A DNA stretch of 64,000 bases. Source: Catonia carolina. Its lineage: Eukaryota > Arthropoda > Insecta > Hemiptera > Achilidae. Below, piece by piece: positions 41,890 to 54,075 of the stretch. The stretch lies in the NCBI GenBank assembly GCA_035578175.1, contig JAQMRL010000003.1, forward strand, positions 61,116,672-61,180,671. Reading direction: 5' to 3'. Made by a program: the position numbers and the translations under genes. Under the pieces are notes generated by a model. That model did no database searches. It worked only from the letters and a program-made list of their open reading frames with translations, and was not told the DNA's origin. Numbering within the stretch: position 1 is the stretch's first letter; each line of letters opens with the position of its first letter.

Positions 41890-43789
41890 ACTTTATATAT
41901 ATATACACTGTATAAAGGCACTTTATAATATATATTATATTATTACATTGTCACCTCCCCCTCTATTCACAATAATAGGTTGGCTCAGGGGTTGACAAAA
42001 ACACAAGGAAGCCAAAAAAAAACAAGATGTTGTTGCATATGATTGTTATTACTTAAGAAAAACACAAAATTCAAAAAAAAATTACACAATGAATCCAAGA
42101 AGTTTGGATTTACAGTAAAATTATTATATAGACATAATTAAATTTGAGACAAACAAAATACCTAAATGGATTATCTTCAGGCAAAAATTATTTTAAAAAA
42201 AAAAATAAAAAAATAAAATATAAAATACAATGTTCAATGAATAACTAAATTTTAATAGCTATCGCTTTAAGTTCACTTAAAACTGATACTATTTATACTG
42301 AAAATTCATAGATACAGAAAATTTAAAGGTAAAAAAATATTTTTTTTTAAAAAATAGAATTAGTTCATTGTCCCGTAGTAGCATAGCATCAAATTTTTAT
42401 TTTAATATTATATTTATTTATATGTGCATACCATGGTAGCCTTTTAAATTATTAAAAAAATTTTAGAAGAAAAACAATATTTTGTAAAAAAAATTTTATA
42501 TATAAAAAAAAAACAAGATTCTAGATTAATGAAATTACTTATGAGAAAGAAAACTTGTTAACGGTTTTTTAATATTAAAAAAAAATTTAATTTAAATTTT
42601 AAACAAGTTCATTCGTTGACCATTTTCATTTCGCGACATGCATAGTACAGGAAGGCCCACCTGACCTGCATAGACGCAGTCAAGTAGAAATCGTCGATAT
42701 AGCCCGAAAAACACATTTTATAAAATATTTAATGACACATACCAGATTGCAGAAACAAAATTATAGAACAGAAAACGTCGAGAATCAAACCCAGGTGGCT
42801 CCAAACAAGCAGAATGGCACTGCTATCCAAGACTATCCGAAACAGTTATCCAAAACTAGAGTAGGCTTCTCATACAGTAGGATCTTCCGTAACGGAAACG
42901 TTCCCAAAGCAGAATCTCACAGAATAGAACCCCAGAGTCGAACCCTGGACAAAAACCGACAAACGTCAAAAGCGAAAAAGGTAACACTTCGAAAAGAAAA
43001 GTAACAAAATGAACCAAATCAAAGAAAGAATTAGACCAAAGAATACTTCTACAGATTGCGGTCAACATAGGTCAAAGGTAAAAAAAACAAAAGGTAAGTA
43101 CAAAAGATTAAATTGCCCTACACCTTAACGGAAACCCACACAAGGTTAAAAGGTGTAGGCAAACAATCAGACAAAAAAACAAGGCAAGAATCGAACAAGG
43201 CCAAAACCAAAATAACTCGATTCAAAATTTAAAATTTACAGTTAAACAGAATTGACAAGCGCAATCTCCAGAAATATTCGACAGCAAAACAAAAGAGAAC
43301 TTACCCAAAATAAATTTGGGGCTACGAAGCCAAAACTTGAACCATAATTAAACGCCGACCCGGAAAAGACTTAAAATAATTACGTATCATAATAAGTTTA
43401 AAGAAAAACAAAAGATAAACATAATTTAAAACAGTAGATAATGCAATTAAACTTCAGTAACCATCATAATGCAGCATTAAAGTATAAAAAACATTCTTTA
43501 AGTAAAAGAAAGAAATTTGCAAATCGGCAACATTTTAAAGGTCATAGACGACTACCGTACCATTTCGCTTCACAAACAAGAGTGCACGTTTAAACCAGGA
43601 AGATAGTACAATTAGTCGACAGAAAAATAATAATTCAAATCAGGCCAGAATAGATAAACAGAAAAACACCAGATAGCGACAGCTTACAGTGAACAAAGTT
43701 AAGCATTAACACAAACCGAAATGCAGCGCCAGATATGAAACAAAAACCCACAGTAACGTAATTCAACTTAGACGTTACAACATTATATA
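41890..43789. other. 1.9-kb A-rich, strand-asymmetric segment
   Basis: The plus strand is markedly rich in A over T from about 42660 to 43740, with many AACAAAA and AAAACC words. An unrecognised 90-residue Lys/Gln/Asn-rich frame lies at 42732-43004. The left part has long A and T runs (42180-42600). It could be a decayed LTR-retroelement segment, but I see no LTR pair, primer-binding site or polymerase motif. Confidence 0.35.
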
Positions 43790-43791
43790 TA

Positions 43792-43965
43792 CGAGGTGTG
43801 GCTATTAAATAACGAGACTGACGTAAAATAATTTATTTTAATTTTATAAATAATCACTTGTTGTCACCTTCAATATACACTTCGTCTCTGTGTTTACAAC
43901 GCTCCATGCGAATTTTCCATTGTTGGAAACAGTTATGGAAGTCATTTTCGGTCAGCTCCTTCAGA
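43792..43965 (-). mobile_element. Mariner 3' end fragment
   Basis: TA followed by CGAGGTGTGGCTATTAAATA at the left is a mariner-type terminal repeat. The opposite terminus is not visible, so only the last 170 bp or so of the element remain. Confidence 0.8.
43854..43965 (-). pseudogene. Mariner transposase C-terminus
   Basis: Minus-strand reading KELTENDFHNCFQQWKIRME, then RCKHRDEVYIEGDNK and a stop at 43854-43856. This is the usual C-terminal end of an irritans-like mariner transposase. Upstream coding sequence is absent, so it is inactive. Confidence 0.85.
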
Positions 43966-44509
43966 ACACGTAGTTAGGATTCATACCAGCGTACGCAGCC
44001 GTGTTGTTTTGTTGTTACTGTTGTCCAGTGCTTAGAATATTCGAGTTTTTACGGAAAGCAACCATTCATGCTAATATAAAGTTGATATAAGTTATTTTAG
44101 ACATTTTTCTGTTATATAGGACAAAAGTTGTTTTAATAAACATTCTAACCACTAAACATTATGTGATTCCCATTTCAATAAAAATGTTCCTTGGTAAGTT
44201 TACTTACCAGGGTTTAACATAAAAAGAAAAAATATCTTACTGTTCTGGCACTAGAAATACATTTTTCAGGTCCCTCTAAAACAAAATTTAACATTTTACA
44301 ACATGTAGGCTATATTTTCCCCCGTAGTACTGCCTTATAAACGGTTAACAAGTCTTCTTCTTTAGGTTCCTTTCAGTTCCAGAGTTTGGCCACCATCCAA
44401 TCTGAACTTTATCCACTGCTGCTCGAAATAGTTGGTAATGTCGTTTTTGAGTACCATATTCTGAGATTTAACAAATAAAATAAGAGAAGCAATTCTTCTG
44501 ACTTCTGAC
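43966..44509. other. AT-rich stretch with an unrecognised minus frame
   Basis: The minus frame 44362-44643 (93 residues) extends into the inverted-repeat element and is not recognised. No other feature. Confidence 0.35.
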
Positions 44510-45040
44510 CGCAACATAATCTTGGTCTTTTCTGTTATTCCCCCACCCCAACATAATTTTTCACATTTTGTGTATATTTTGTATGTAGGTTTTCGTACAG
44601 TATTTTTAACGATAAAAACTGGAAAAATATTTATAAAAATCATATATCAATATTTTTCAAGTTAACATTAAGGTTTCTCCTTTTTCAAGTTAACCTTAAA
44701 CTAAGTTATTTATTGAAATCTTTAAATTATTTAATAATATTTAATGTAATTATGGTTATTTTATGTTAAATTTATTGAATGATTAATTATTTTAATATTA
44801 TCGTGTAGAATCAATGAGTTTGTATTTCATTATTACTCACAGTAACATTGTTGAGAAAAAAACAATTTACCCTACCTAAACATATTTAACCTTAACTTGA
44901 ACAATATTATTGTAGGATTTTTTAAAATATTTTTCCCATTTTTATCGTTAAAAATACTGTAAGGTTGCATACGAAATATTCACAAAATGTGGAAATTATA
45001 CTGGAGGGGGGACATAAAAGACCCATATTCTGATTAACAA
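44510..45040. repeat. Long imperfect inverted repeat
   Basis: About 44520-44690 and 44866-45032 are inverted copies. Both contain, in matching orientation, CACATTTTGTG(T/A)ATATTT, then ACAGTATTTTTAACGATAAA and GGAAAAATATTT. The spacer is about 175 bp. It is probably a foldback or MITE-type element, but I cannot fix the termini or a target duplication. Confidence 0.6.
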
Positions 45041-46319
45041 GTAAGAGCAACAATTTCTATCAGCTGATTGACTAGACTGGCCCAAAGGCCTAGATGAAGA
45101 GTTAAATTTTTTATTCACGTACCGGACAGCGTATACTATATAGTTCACAATATTGAATGGAAAAGGTAAAAATTAAATCATGTTTAATGCATATTGGAAA
45201 CGTGCACGAGTGCAAGTAAGATAGTGAATACTTGAAAGAAAAAGATAGAAAACGTAAGCGTGTGCCGTAACGTGATGTCGACTGTGTGCTTTCCTTGTGA
45301 ATCGTGCTAATGCATCGACTCTGTGGGAATCTATTAGACAATGATAGGTCCTACATTGAATTATTATATGTAATAAGTTAGAATGGAGGGGGGATATTGG
45401 ATAGGTTATGAGGAGAGGAGGTAAAATAGTAAAACAAAGATAGACTGATGAAAGGGTTAAGTATAAACGTATAAGATAGAAAAAGATGAACTTATAGAGG
45501 CGTGGCCTTTTTTACCAATTACGTTGTCCTCACGGCCTGTATTGTTCCCGTAAAACCGCCTACAACTCAATGGACAGATTCAAATTTATAATTAATTATA
45601 AAATGACCTCTTTAAGGGTCACCCTCCATTGTCCCGGTACTTTCAGACGTTGTTCTAAAACTCTGCATTTCTTTTACATTTACCTTCTTTGTCGCCCATC
45701 TCTGTATTCTAATCGTTTTTCCTATACTTCTTCGTACTATAAATACAATGATCAGATTGCTTATTAAAAAAAAACTCGAGGACCTTTCTATTTAAATCTG
45801 AACACACTAATAGATTGGCTTAACTACTACAATCATACCTACGGGGATTTGAACAATAATACTCATTTATATTACGTCTATTTTTAACTCATTAATATTC
45901 CGGCAAGTATATTCGTTCAGAAGAGAAGGCCCAATTATGTAAAACAAATTACACAACGCTTCACTGATTTAAATATTGTTGTTACAACAACACCAACAAC
46001 ATGATTGTGTATTCTCCCACAGAAAACATTTTTATCAACAGTTTCATGTAACATTTTAAATAAAACACTAGCTGATTGGTACCGCTTGATTTAACGCTAT
46101 TATATCATATTACATTATTATTAAGTATTACTATAATAACTTATACTCAAACGACATGTCAGTTTGTTAAAGGGTTTCATAATTTTATGTAGCCTTTAGT
46201 CATCAGGAATTCAGAATAATTACTGCGTACTTCAAAATTTCATTACTTCTAATGTTCAACTTAAAATATGGTACGAAGAAAAGGAGCAAAGTAGGTATTC
46301 TAGGTATTACAAATATCTT
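45041..46319. other. Stretch without recognised features
   Basis: Short frames only (45111-45341 minus, 45570-45767 plus), with no recognised motif. Confidence 0.45.
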
Positions 46320-46695
46320 GTTGTTGTTGTTTAGGTAAACTGCCGAAAGGCTGGTTTAAACCTCTAGAAGCTTTAATAAGTTAGGTGCTTTACCAAAGCC
46401 TTCCTCAATAAGTGGTAAATATGCTTATCAGCATGCCAGGCCCTACAAAAAACATTTAAATTCTACCCTGCAAATGACACCTTCCACTTCATTCACCACA
46501 GAGTCTGGATGTATAGTGAAACTGATTACTCTCAGAGGAGATAACTCTGTCTTTTACACCTCTACTCTCTCTTCTATTCTTAAATGCTTCAGTCATATAA
46601 TTGGCTGACTATGTGATAAGAAACAGAACAATTTTTTGTAGCTCTGGAATCAGAAAATAAGTAATTTAACACTCCACCTAATGGACCCGTTGTGG
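46320..46695 (-). repeat. S3 repeat, copy h
   Basis: From TTGTTGTTGTTTAGGTAAAC to ACACTCCACCTAATGGAC; diverged, with a small deletion in the TTACT(A)AGTAAAAC region. Confidence 0.85.
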
Positions 46696-47040
46696 ACAGA
46701 CAAATAGCTTATAGGCCTAATAGTTTAATAACACCAAACGAAATACAAATCAAAGTAGCTTAAAGTAAAATTAATTGAGACGAGAAACAAAGTTATTAAT
46801 ATTATAAGTAGCATATTTCATTTAATAAACTGAAAAAAACATACCAGGATGGTTCAAAGAAACAGAAAAATACCTAATGACACTAAAAAGTACAACAATG
46901 TAATAAAAATATAAAATTAATTCAGAAAAACAATTGAAGAACAAAATGGATTTTAAAGGAAACGTTTAGAAAAACAACATACTGAAGTGGTACTAAAGAA
47001 AGTTCGGAATTTATGAAGAAAAATTGGGAAGAAAATATGA
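46696..47040. other. AT-rich stretch, nothing recognised
   Basis: No supported feature. Confidence 0.5.
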
Positions 47041-47568
47041 ACTCAAGCAAGAAAATTATTTTTAGTTTTTTTTTAAGAATGCGGCTTTAATAAGAATTTT
47101 AGCGCAAAAATTAATATAGTAAACGTTGTAGAGAATTTAAAATACTACAATTTTTATTGCAAACATTTTTTGTATAACGCTTAGTTTAGCGGTAATTAGC
47201 GATTTTCTGTTTTTTGCCATGAAAATGTGTAAGAGAATTCGATTTTTTAAGATTTCAGCCTTTGTATGCATTTTACAAAAAACGTGTAAGTATATAACAA
47301 AATTTATAGGAAATTAAAAGATCTACAACTTTGATATAGAGCATTTTTCTCTACAGAGCCTAGTTTAGTGTGAAAGAGTGATTTTCCATATATTTAAGCC
47401 AAACTGAGGTTGATTTTCATTTCGCATCATTTACTCATGATTAAAATAAGGTTATGTTTAATGAGGTTAGGTTTTTGTTTATTTCTAAAGTATAATTAAT
47501 AATATTAGGTTATATTGGTCATTATTTGCATTGGCAAGAGAAAGTTGTGTGAGTGTTTCACAACATAT
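47041..47568 (+). repeat. R1 repeat, copy D (5'-truncated)
   Basis: Starts in the middle of R1 (AAGAATGCGGCTTTAATAAG), keeps the hairpin region near 47121-47156, the second module (TTCAGCCTTTGTATGCATTT) and the complete 3' end (TTTGCATTGGCAAGAGAAAG). Confidence 0.87.
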
Positions 47569-48984
47569 TTAAAAAAAAAATTCTATCACAAGAAGTTTGA
47601 ATCATTTAAAAAGAGATTGGTGAGTCGGAATATTATTAGGAACATGGTAATACATTAAAAGGAACCGTGTGTTTAGCTAAAAACAAAAACCAGATATTAA
47701 TTTAAAAATTTTAATCACCCTACAAACCCATTATTCATTTGATTCTAATATCACAGAAGTTTCCTTGAGTTTCTAAAATTTAAGGGACGATTAAAGAAAA
47801 ATTGATGTGTGATATTTAACATGTATTTAAAAGGAAATCATTAATAAAATATCAATTTATAATAAATCATACGGTATTTATTAATATCAGGTGTAATATC
47901 AATAAAATAAAATAGCTAAAAGCGTTGTTATGATAAATATTCGTTATAATAATGTATTATGCCTGCATGTAAGTAATGTATTATATTCCAGTGTGTGTTG
48001 ATAGGCTGTTTATAGGCCTATTTTTACCTCATGTTAGCGTTCGATACAACTTCTTCAATTTGTTATTTTCGTTTTTGTTTTAATCTTATTCGCTGGAAGG
48101 TATTTCTTCTATAATCGTCAATAAGAAATATACAATCTTTTATTTTTTAATTCTGCATAACTTTTGAAGTGGTATTTCCGTTCAGTAATGATGCTTTGTT
48201 TTCTCAAACGATTTCTGAGTGTTTCCTCACTGTTAATAATAAGGATTATAATTATAACTTAAATAAATATTTTAAAGTTAACAGAAAATTAATAGATCTC
48301 AAAAATTCTCTAATATAGCAATGATAAAACTGAATTTAACACAACTGTTCCCTATAAAATAAAGTAAATAACTCTACTGATCAAGTTAAAAAAATATTTA
48401 GTAGCTACTTTAAAAAATGTTTAAATTTTTAATTTGTTATTGTACCAATTTTGTCAAAATTTAAAATTGTTTAACATGTGTGCTTAATTTTATTTGCCCT
48501 TGTTTACATTTTAAAATGTCAATTCTTGTTACTCATTATCGCATTTTTTTAGATTCAACTTGTTTATCGTACAGTATTTGTTTAAATTCAACAATAATTT
48601 ATTCCTATTATTTTTGTTGTATGTATTCTTATTGTTATATTTTTGTTTATTCTTGTGTGTGTGTGTTCTATGTTTCACAAATGTTTTACTTTTTTTGAAA
48701 TAAAATAAGTGTATTTTTGCTTACTTACAATCTTCATTTAATGCCTCCTCTACACTATGGGCCAAGGCAAGCCAATGCATTGGTCATCAAATTGGCGTAA
48801 TGGGGGCGCTGGCCATTTGTTTTTGTGATTTAGAAAAAGTTAGATGTTCGATTTTTTAAATACAGATATTTTAAACGAAGGACAAATAAAACAGATGTTT
48901 TTGTTTTATGAATGATATGTAGATGATTATAATATAGGCCTATATGTATACGTATTATGAATGCTAATTTTTTATTTTTTCAGC
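47569..48984. other. AT-rich stretch, nothing recognised
   Basis: A hydrophobic Tyr/Cys-rich plus frame at 48480-48698 is a translation of T-rich DNA with no recognised motif. A slightly GC-richer patch lies near 48740-48820. Confidence 0.45.
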
Positions 48985-49050
48985 GATTTTCCAAGAATTA
49001 GTTTCTGTACAGCTATGCCTCCGAAGGCGCAGCATCGCACGCAGGGTACA
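48985..49050 (+). other. Candidate exon start (speculative)
   Basis: A pyrimidine tract ending TTTTTTCAG near 48985 looks like a 3' splice site. It is followed by about 30 nt and then ATG with a basic start MPPKAQHRTQG and a GTACAG that could be a donor. It would encode only 11-15 residues, and nothing else nearby supports a gene. The younger SINE S1 sits immediately downstream. Confidence 0.12.
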
Positions 49051-49078
49051 GACAGTTGTTTATAAAGTACAACTTATT

Positions 49079-49259
49079 GCCGGCCGCATTGGCGTAGTTG
49101 GTAACGTGCTCGCCTCTCATCATACGGTCTTGGGTTCGAATTCCATTCAGGCACGGCATATTTTCATACGTTATAAAAAAATCATTTCATCCTTCACCGT
49201 CTGAATTAGCAGTAATTGCAAAACAGTCGGACGTTAAACCAGAAAAAAAAGAATAAAAA
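49079..49259 (+). repeat. SINE S1, copy d, young insertion
   Basis: Complete head (GCCGGCCGCATTGGCGTAGT), B box GGGTTCGAATTCC and tail CAGTCGGACGTTAAACCAG with A run. The 15-mer AAAGTACAACTTATT is exactly repeated at 49064-49078 and 49260-49274. A full-length head and a perfect duplication indicate a recent event. Confidence 0.95.
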
Positions 49260-49274
49260 AAAGTACAACTTATT

Positions 49275-50210
49275 AAATACCTCAATCTTGCTGTTTAGTG
49301 GGGCATTTATTAATTGAAAATATTGTTTGTTTTTGCTTAAATATTTTTACAAAAAAAAAGATGAAACGGTAATTCAACCAAATTGTAAATTTAAACCAAA
49401 TTGTATATATTTGAAGTCATTTTTCTATCTTGAGAGGCGGTTCGTTAACGTACTTCCACTCCATGTACACAGTATTATGTTACCACATCTATCAAAACAT
49501 AAACTTAAATATCAAATACTATCGATCTACGAGCAAGAACTTAAGAAACTTTTCTAAGTTTTAAAATAACTGTTCTTGTTAGTTTTTACTTTTCTCTTTG
49601 TGATAGTTTACCTGTTTCTTTACGCTCATTTATTGAATTAATGTCCCGTAAAGTAAAAATATTTACATTGTGTTAGTTAAAATATATTGTAAAGTAGTTA
49701 TACTTAGTTATAAAATAATTTTTTATTAAATATTTTTCTTCCTATTATAAATATACAAACATAATCTTAAATTTTTAAAAATTTCTATTGTGATTAATTA
49801 AAATATATTATTATTGATATTATGTAAATGTAATTGAATTTATCTCTTTTGTTTCTTTTTTAATTCTGTTTAACGTAATCTTTGTAACCTATTTAACTGT
49901 AGTAATTTAACTTAGTAATTTTTATAGTAGTTATAGCCTAAGTATTTAAGTGATTTAATATATATTTGTTCTGTATACTCCTATGCGCGGACAGAACTCT
50001 TTGTGAAAAAGAGTTTTTGCGTATAAGTAGGCCTACAAAATTAGTTTAAAATATTGTATAAGTTACTTGTACAGCTTAGTTTAGTTCAGTAGTAAATCGT
50101 AATGTATACTTAACTAAATAAAATAAATAAATAGACAAAATAAAAAATAATTCAGGATGTATTATCACGCTTTGCTGTTAGAAGATTATTTTCATACCGC
50201 AAGCCTTCGG
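49275..50210. other. AT-rich stretch, nothing recognised
   Basis: The frame 49327-49557 is not recognised. AT-rich sequence may include the decayed upstream part of J2. Confidence 0.4.
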
Positions 50211-50214
50211 ATTA

Positions 50215-50850
50215 ATAACATGAGGATACGTCAACGCACGTAACGTTTACATTAAAGAAACCAACATTTCCAGTGCTCTGCTTGAACGGTACAGTAATCC
50301 CACAGAAGAAGGAAGTTAAATATCTGGGTTTACATCTAGATTTCAATCTAGATGTCACCTGATTCTTCAGAATCAGGTGGAAAAGTCATATATGGACGAA
50401 ACGAAAGCAACTTGGGCTGAAGTTACGTCAATTGTTCTGGCTCTTAGGCAGTAGGTCTCAACTCTCCCTTGAAAATAAAGCACTCGTATACAAAGTAATA
50501 CTCAAATCAGTTTGGACGTATGGGTTAGAGCTATGGGGTACAGCTAGTTTATCAAATATAGAAATACTGCAGTGCTTTCAATCAAAATGTTTGAGACTGA
50601 TCACTGCAGCCCCATGGTACGTAACCAAAGAAATACTACACAATGATTTAAATCTGCCCTTCATAAAAGAAGTAATTAAATAACATAGCGAAAAAAGTTA
50701 ACAAAAACTTACACTAAATCGTAACTCCCGCGTCTTTATATATTTGTTTGAAGACCATCAGAATCCATTAGCGATTAACCTCCTTGACAACAGCGAAGAT
50801 ACGTACTCACAGACTGAAACGTTTTAAACCATTGGATTTACCGCTACGAT
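50215..50850 (+). mobile_element. Jockey-type LINE relic, J2 (3' part)
   Basis: Plus-strand reading THVTFTLKKPTFPVLCLNG, VKYLGLHLD, then, after a small insertion, KSHIWTKRKQLGLKLRQLF, TYGLELWGTASLSNIEILQ and AINLLDNSEDTY corresponds to J1 from 13195 onward. Only the region after the RT palm remains. An insertion of about 25 bp at 50355-50378 forms a perfect hairpin and puts a stop in frame. Confidence 0.85.
50332..50379. repeat. Two adjacent hairpins interrupting J2
   Basis: CATCTAGAT/ATCTAGATG with a 4-nt loop, followed at 50356-50379 by CACCTGATTCT/AGAATCAGGTG with a 2-nt loop. Compared with J1 this is extra sequence, likely a templated (snap-back) insertion during reverse transcription or repair. 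Confidence 0.7.
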
Positions 50851-51142
50851 TTTGTTAATCATTTAAATTTAAAAAAAAAATTATCTTTTCCACTTCAACT
50901 TCTAATCATCGTCATCTCATAATCGGCGTCGTTTTCATCTCTATCATCGTCATCGTCATCTCCAACTTCAATAACTTTGTGTTTCAAGATGTTGATTCAC
51001 AAGTTTGATTTTATATATATATATATTTTTTTTCTTCTTCAGAGTTTGGTCTTTTTCAAACACACTACTGAGTGTGGTTTGTGTTTTAATTCTAAGGGCA
51101 TTAGGGCCTACTCAGATTTTCTCATATTTGCTTAAAGTTATA

Positions 51143-51928
51143 AAGGGTAATTTTTTAGTCCTGTTACCCAGTTGTTAATGTCTGGTAATTTTTTTCTAAG
51201 AAGGGGAATTTTGTTTTCTGACATGAAGTTGGTAGCCCTACTCAACCAGTATAGATATGGCAGTGTGAGTTAATTTTTCTTGAGCTGTGTAAAATTTTGT
51301 GCCGTTTGTGATTGTGTTATGAACAGAATGTCTTGTGCGCTAGAACTGAACTTAATCTGAAACGATTAGTCCAAGAGCTGAAGCTCTTGGACTCGTACCC
51401 AATACGGATACAATTTAAATTTTTCAATAGCTTTCGAAACACTTGAATATGACCAACCAACTTGCGAGGAAAGTTTTCGTAAACTTTTCCGAGGAGAATT
51501 GAGCAATCTTGTTGTCACATTCTGTAAAACGTCATCGTCAAGAGAGTTGGTCGACCACTACGTTTTCTGTCGCAAGCACTACCTATCTCTCGGAATTGGT
51601 TTGTTAGCCTAGAAATTGACTTTCTTTTCTGGTGGAGGAACACCATCAAATTGAATTAGAAATGATTCTTTTACATTCGCGTACGATTTCGTAGCAAAAT
51701 ATTGTTCAAGAATGAAAACCATTGTTCTAGAGTAAAAGACATTCTGTTCGTAACACGGCCGGAAACGGCAAAAAATTTTACACAGTACTAGGAGAATTAA
51801 CTCACACTGCCGTATCTATACCAGTTGAGTAGGGCTACCAACTTTGTGTCACAAAACAAAATTTCCCTTTCTCAGAAAAAAATTACCTGACATTACGAAT
51901 TGGGTAACAGGACTAAAAAATCACTCTG
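51143..51928 (-). mobile_element. Tc1/mariner-type MITE with DNA-binding remnant, copy 2
   Basis: Same architecture as 27559-28327: arms of about 200 bp, right end in reverse complement CAGAGTGATTTTTTAGTCCT, left end degraded (AAGGGTAATTTTTTAGTCCT). TA flanks both sides. The core lies in the opposite orientation. Length 786 bp. Confidence 0.88.
51370..51735 (-). pseudogene. Transposase N-terminal DNA-binding remnant in MITE copy 2
   Basis: Minus-strand reading in broken frames matches the core of copy 1: a GVPPPEK segment near 51635, RSGRPTLL near 51550, and a segment equivalent to YPYRVRLVQELQP near 51385-51415. The end near 51365-51395 is itself duplicated in inverted form (AGAGCTGAAGCTCTTGGACT). 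No catalytic domain. Confidence 0.8.
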
Positions 51929-51930
51929 TA

Positions 51931-52830
51931 GTAGTTATTAACTGATTGCAAAAGAAATACTACACAGTTAAAAAAATAACATGCATTCTCTATTTTACAG
52001 TAAGTAGTCCTATTTAGTTAAAAAGAAATTTGAACTAAAACTCTAAATGTACTCAGTTGGTCTTCCTAAATATTTAATGGCTTTTAATAACGCATTATTT
52101 TTCCCTAACTAAAATTAAAATAAACTGTTAGTATTACAATAATATTTAGTAACAGGAAGAGACGGGAAGTCGTAAATAACTGGTTGAGTGGCACGGTGCG
52201 CGGTAAAGATGACTAGAACTATACAAAACAAAAAGAAGATCTAGAAAGATGAATTAGAATACTGCATTAATTTGTTTCGGACTATTCTTTACTCCCGCAT
52301 GTTTATTCATATGAAAACGAAGTTGACGATGAAGAAGAAAAAGATTACTAGAAGAAGAGCCAGAAGGGAGTGGCTAAGTTTAAAATATTAGCCTTCATTT
52401 AGTTGAACATAACAGAATAATTGATGGCACATCTTCAAATTATTGGCATCAATACGTGCAGAACATATGGTGTAAAATATTAAAGATGAATGGAAAAAAA
52501 GAAAATCTAGCTATTGTTTTCTGTAATTAATAACGCACTGAATTGAAAACGAAAAAGTTATAAACTTATTTCTTTTTTTATCAATAAAACATTGCGAGTA
52601 AAACCAGTCAATTTACATAAACGAATCAACCAAATAGATTACAGTTATGTTGTAAAAAAAATGTTTGTACCATATGTTTTTATTTTACTCTGGGAAAGTA
52701 ATTGTATAAAAAATTGTAATGTCATGTCAACGTCTAGAATCAATAAAAAATATACAATACCTGCAGAAAATATTGCATTAAATAAATAAACTTTATTGTG
52801 TTAGAATAATTTTTCCCTCGTATAGGGCCA
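51931..52830. other. AT-rich stretch, nothing recognised
   Basis: Contains a short plus frame at 52592-52789 without recognised motif. No repeat assigned. Confidence 0.45.
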
Positions 52831-52834
52831 ATTT

Positions 52835-52964
52835 AAGCCCACGTGACGTGAATTTAGATATTTCTGGAAGCTCTTTTTGGAGCCCACATTCACTCACTAT
52901 TGGGTTTTCTCCTTTTCTCTGTCCACCCGGTGTTCTGTTTATAATCTTCATAGAAACCCTTAAA
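52835..52964 (-). repeat. LINE L3 3' fragment
   Basis: Reverse complement contains AACACCGGGTGGACAGAGAA and CACGTGGGCTTAAATTGGCC, matching the 3' end at 9295-9405. It is cut by or adjoins S3 copy i at 52965. Confidence 0.7.
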
Positions 52965-53365
52965 TGTCCATAACGGGCAGGTGGAGTGTTAAATTAATTA
53001 CACTCAATCTGTTGGTTTTAGGGTTAGGCCTACAAAAAATAGTTCTGTTTATTATCACAGAGTCAGTCAATTATATGACTGAACTATTTAAGAACAGAAG
53101 AGGTAGAGGCGTAAAAGACACTAGCAGTGTTATCTCCTCTGAGAGTGATGAATTTCACTATACAGCCAGACTCTGTGGTGAATGAAGTGAAGGTGTCTAT
53201 TGCATGGTGGAAAGTGGGTGCTTTTCGAAGGTATGCTGATAAGCATACTCTTTCAACTCAGTGAGGAAGGCAATAGTAAACCACCTCACTCATCGTTTTT
53301 ACTTGGTAAAACCTCTAGAGGTTCAAACCAGCCTTTCGGCTGTTGACCTCAACAACAACAACAAA
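52965..53365 (+). repeat. S3 repeat, copy i (full length)
   Basis: From GTCCATAACGGGCAGGTGGA to GACCTCAACAACAACAAC; a good representative of the family. Flanked on both sides by L3 fragments. Confidence 0.92.
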
Positions 53366-53384
53366 GTAACTTCAGATGTTTCTG

Positions 53385-53705
53385 TAACCTGGTCTTGCAG
53401 TCCGTACTTTTGGTATTCTTCTGCTGAAAGCAGTCCGTCTGGTGTTTTACTTTTTTTCTTTGTGGAAGCTCTTGAAATCAGTAATCAGTTGTCTGATTTG
53501 TGGTACGGTCTGTTATGTTTTCTCGGTTAATTCCAACTTCAATATATTTTCTGACTTTGTTAAACCTTTTATTTTATACCTTATGTATGTTGTCTAATGT
53601 CTTAGAAATTTGTTTTGTCAACCATTTGTCATTCATTCTATACAGGTGTTCATAGAATTTTATTCTTTGTTTTCTCAACGTTTCTATTAATTCTACGTAA
53701 TTAAA
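53385..53705 (-). repeat. LINE L3 C-terminal fragment
   Basis: Minus-strand reading LIETLRKQRIKFYEHLYRMN, then DKWLTKQISKTLDNIHKV and, in other frames, TVPQIRQLITDFKSF. It corresponds to 9040-9300 with clear similarity in FYEHLYRM versus FFGHLYRI. It overlaps in content with 52835-52964, so the two are separate copies. Confidence 0.75.
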
Positions 53706-54075
53706 AAAAAAATTAACTGGGGGTTTTACCCTCCGCTCGTAGACCGCTGCAAAACGAAGCGTTGGATGAAAAAAACGTTCTAGTCCTTTATAATTTCCTT
53801 AACTAATTTTATTTTTATTCTGACCTAAGAAAAAAGACATTAAAACAAATTTTTCTTTCTAGAAATAAACTTTTTCAAAATCATTTCACAGCAAACACCT
53901 ATAACTCAAATTAAACTTATATATTATCAAGTTTCAAATTTCTACACCTTGTATTCTGAAGATTTTGTGACGATGAGTGAGTCAGTAAATGGACTTAGCT
54001 TTTATCTACTATATGGAATAAAAGAAACTTTCTTTTCTGCACTCGGAGAGAGATAATTCATTCTATGTTATTACT
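53706..54075. other. AT-rich stretch, nothing recognised
   Basis: No supported feature. It may hold decayed R1-like sequence near its right end. Confidence 0.4.

Noticed and set aside
41890..43789. LTR retrotransposon
   Set aside because: No direct repeats, primer-binding site, protease, RT or integrase motif could be found; only A-richness suggested it.
53261..53530. 89-residue plus frame across S3 copy i and L3
   Set aside because: It crosses a repeat boundary between two unrelated elements, so it cannot be a real protein.
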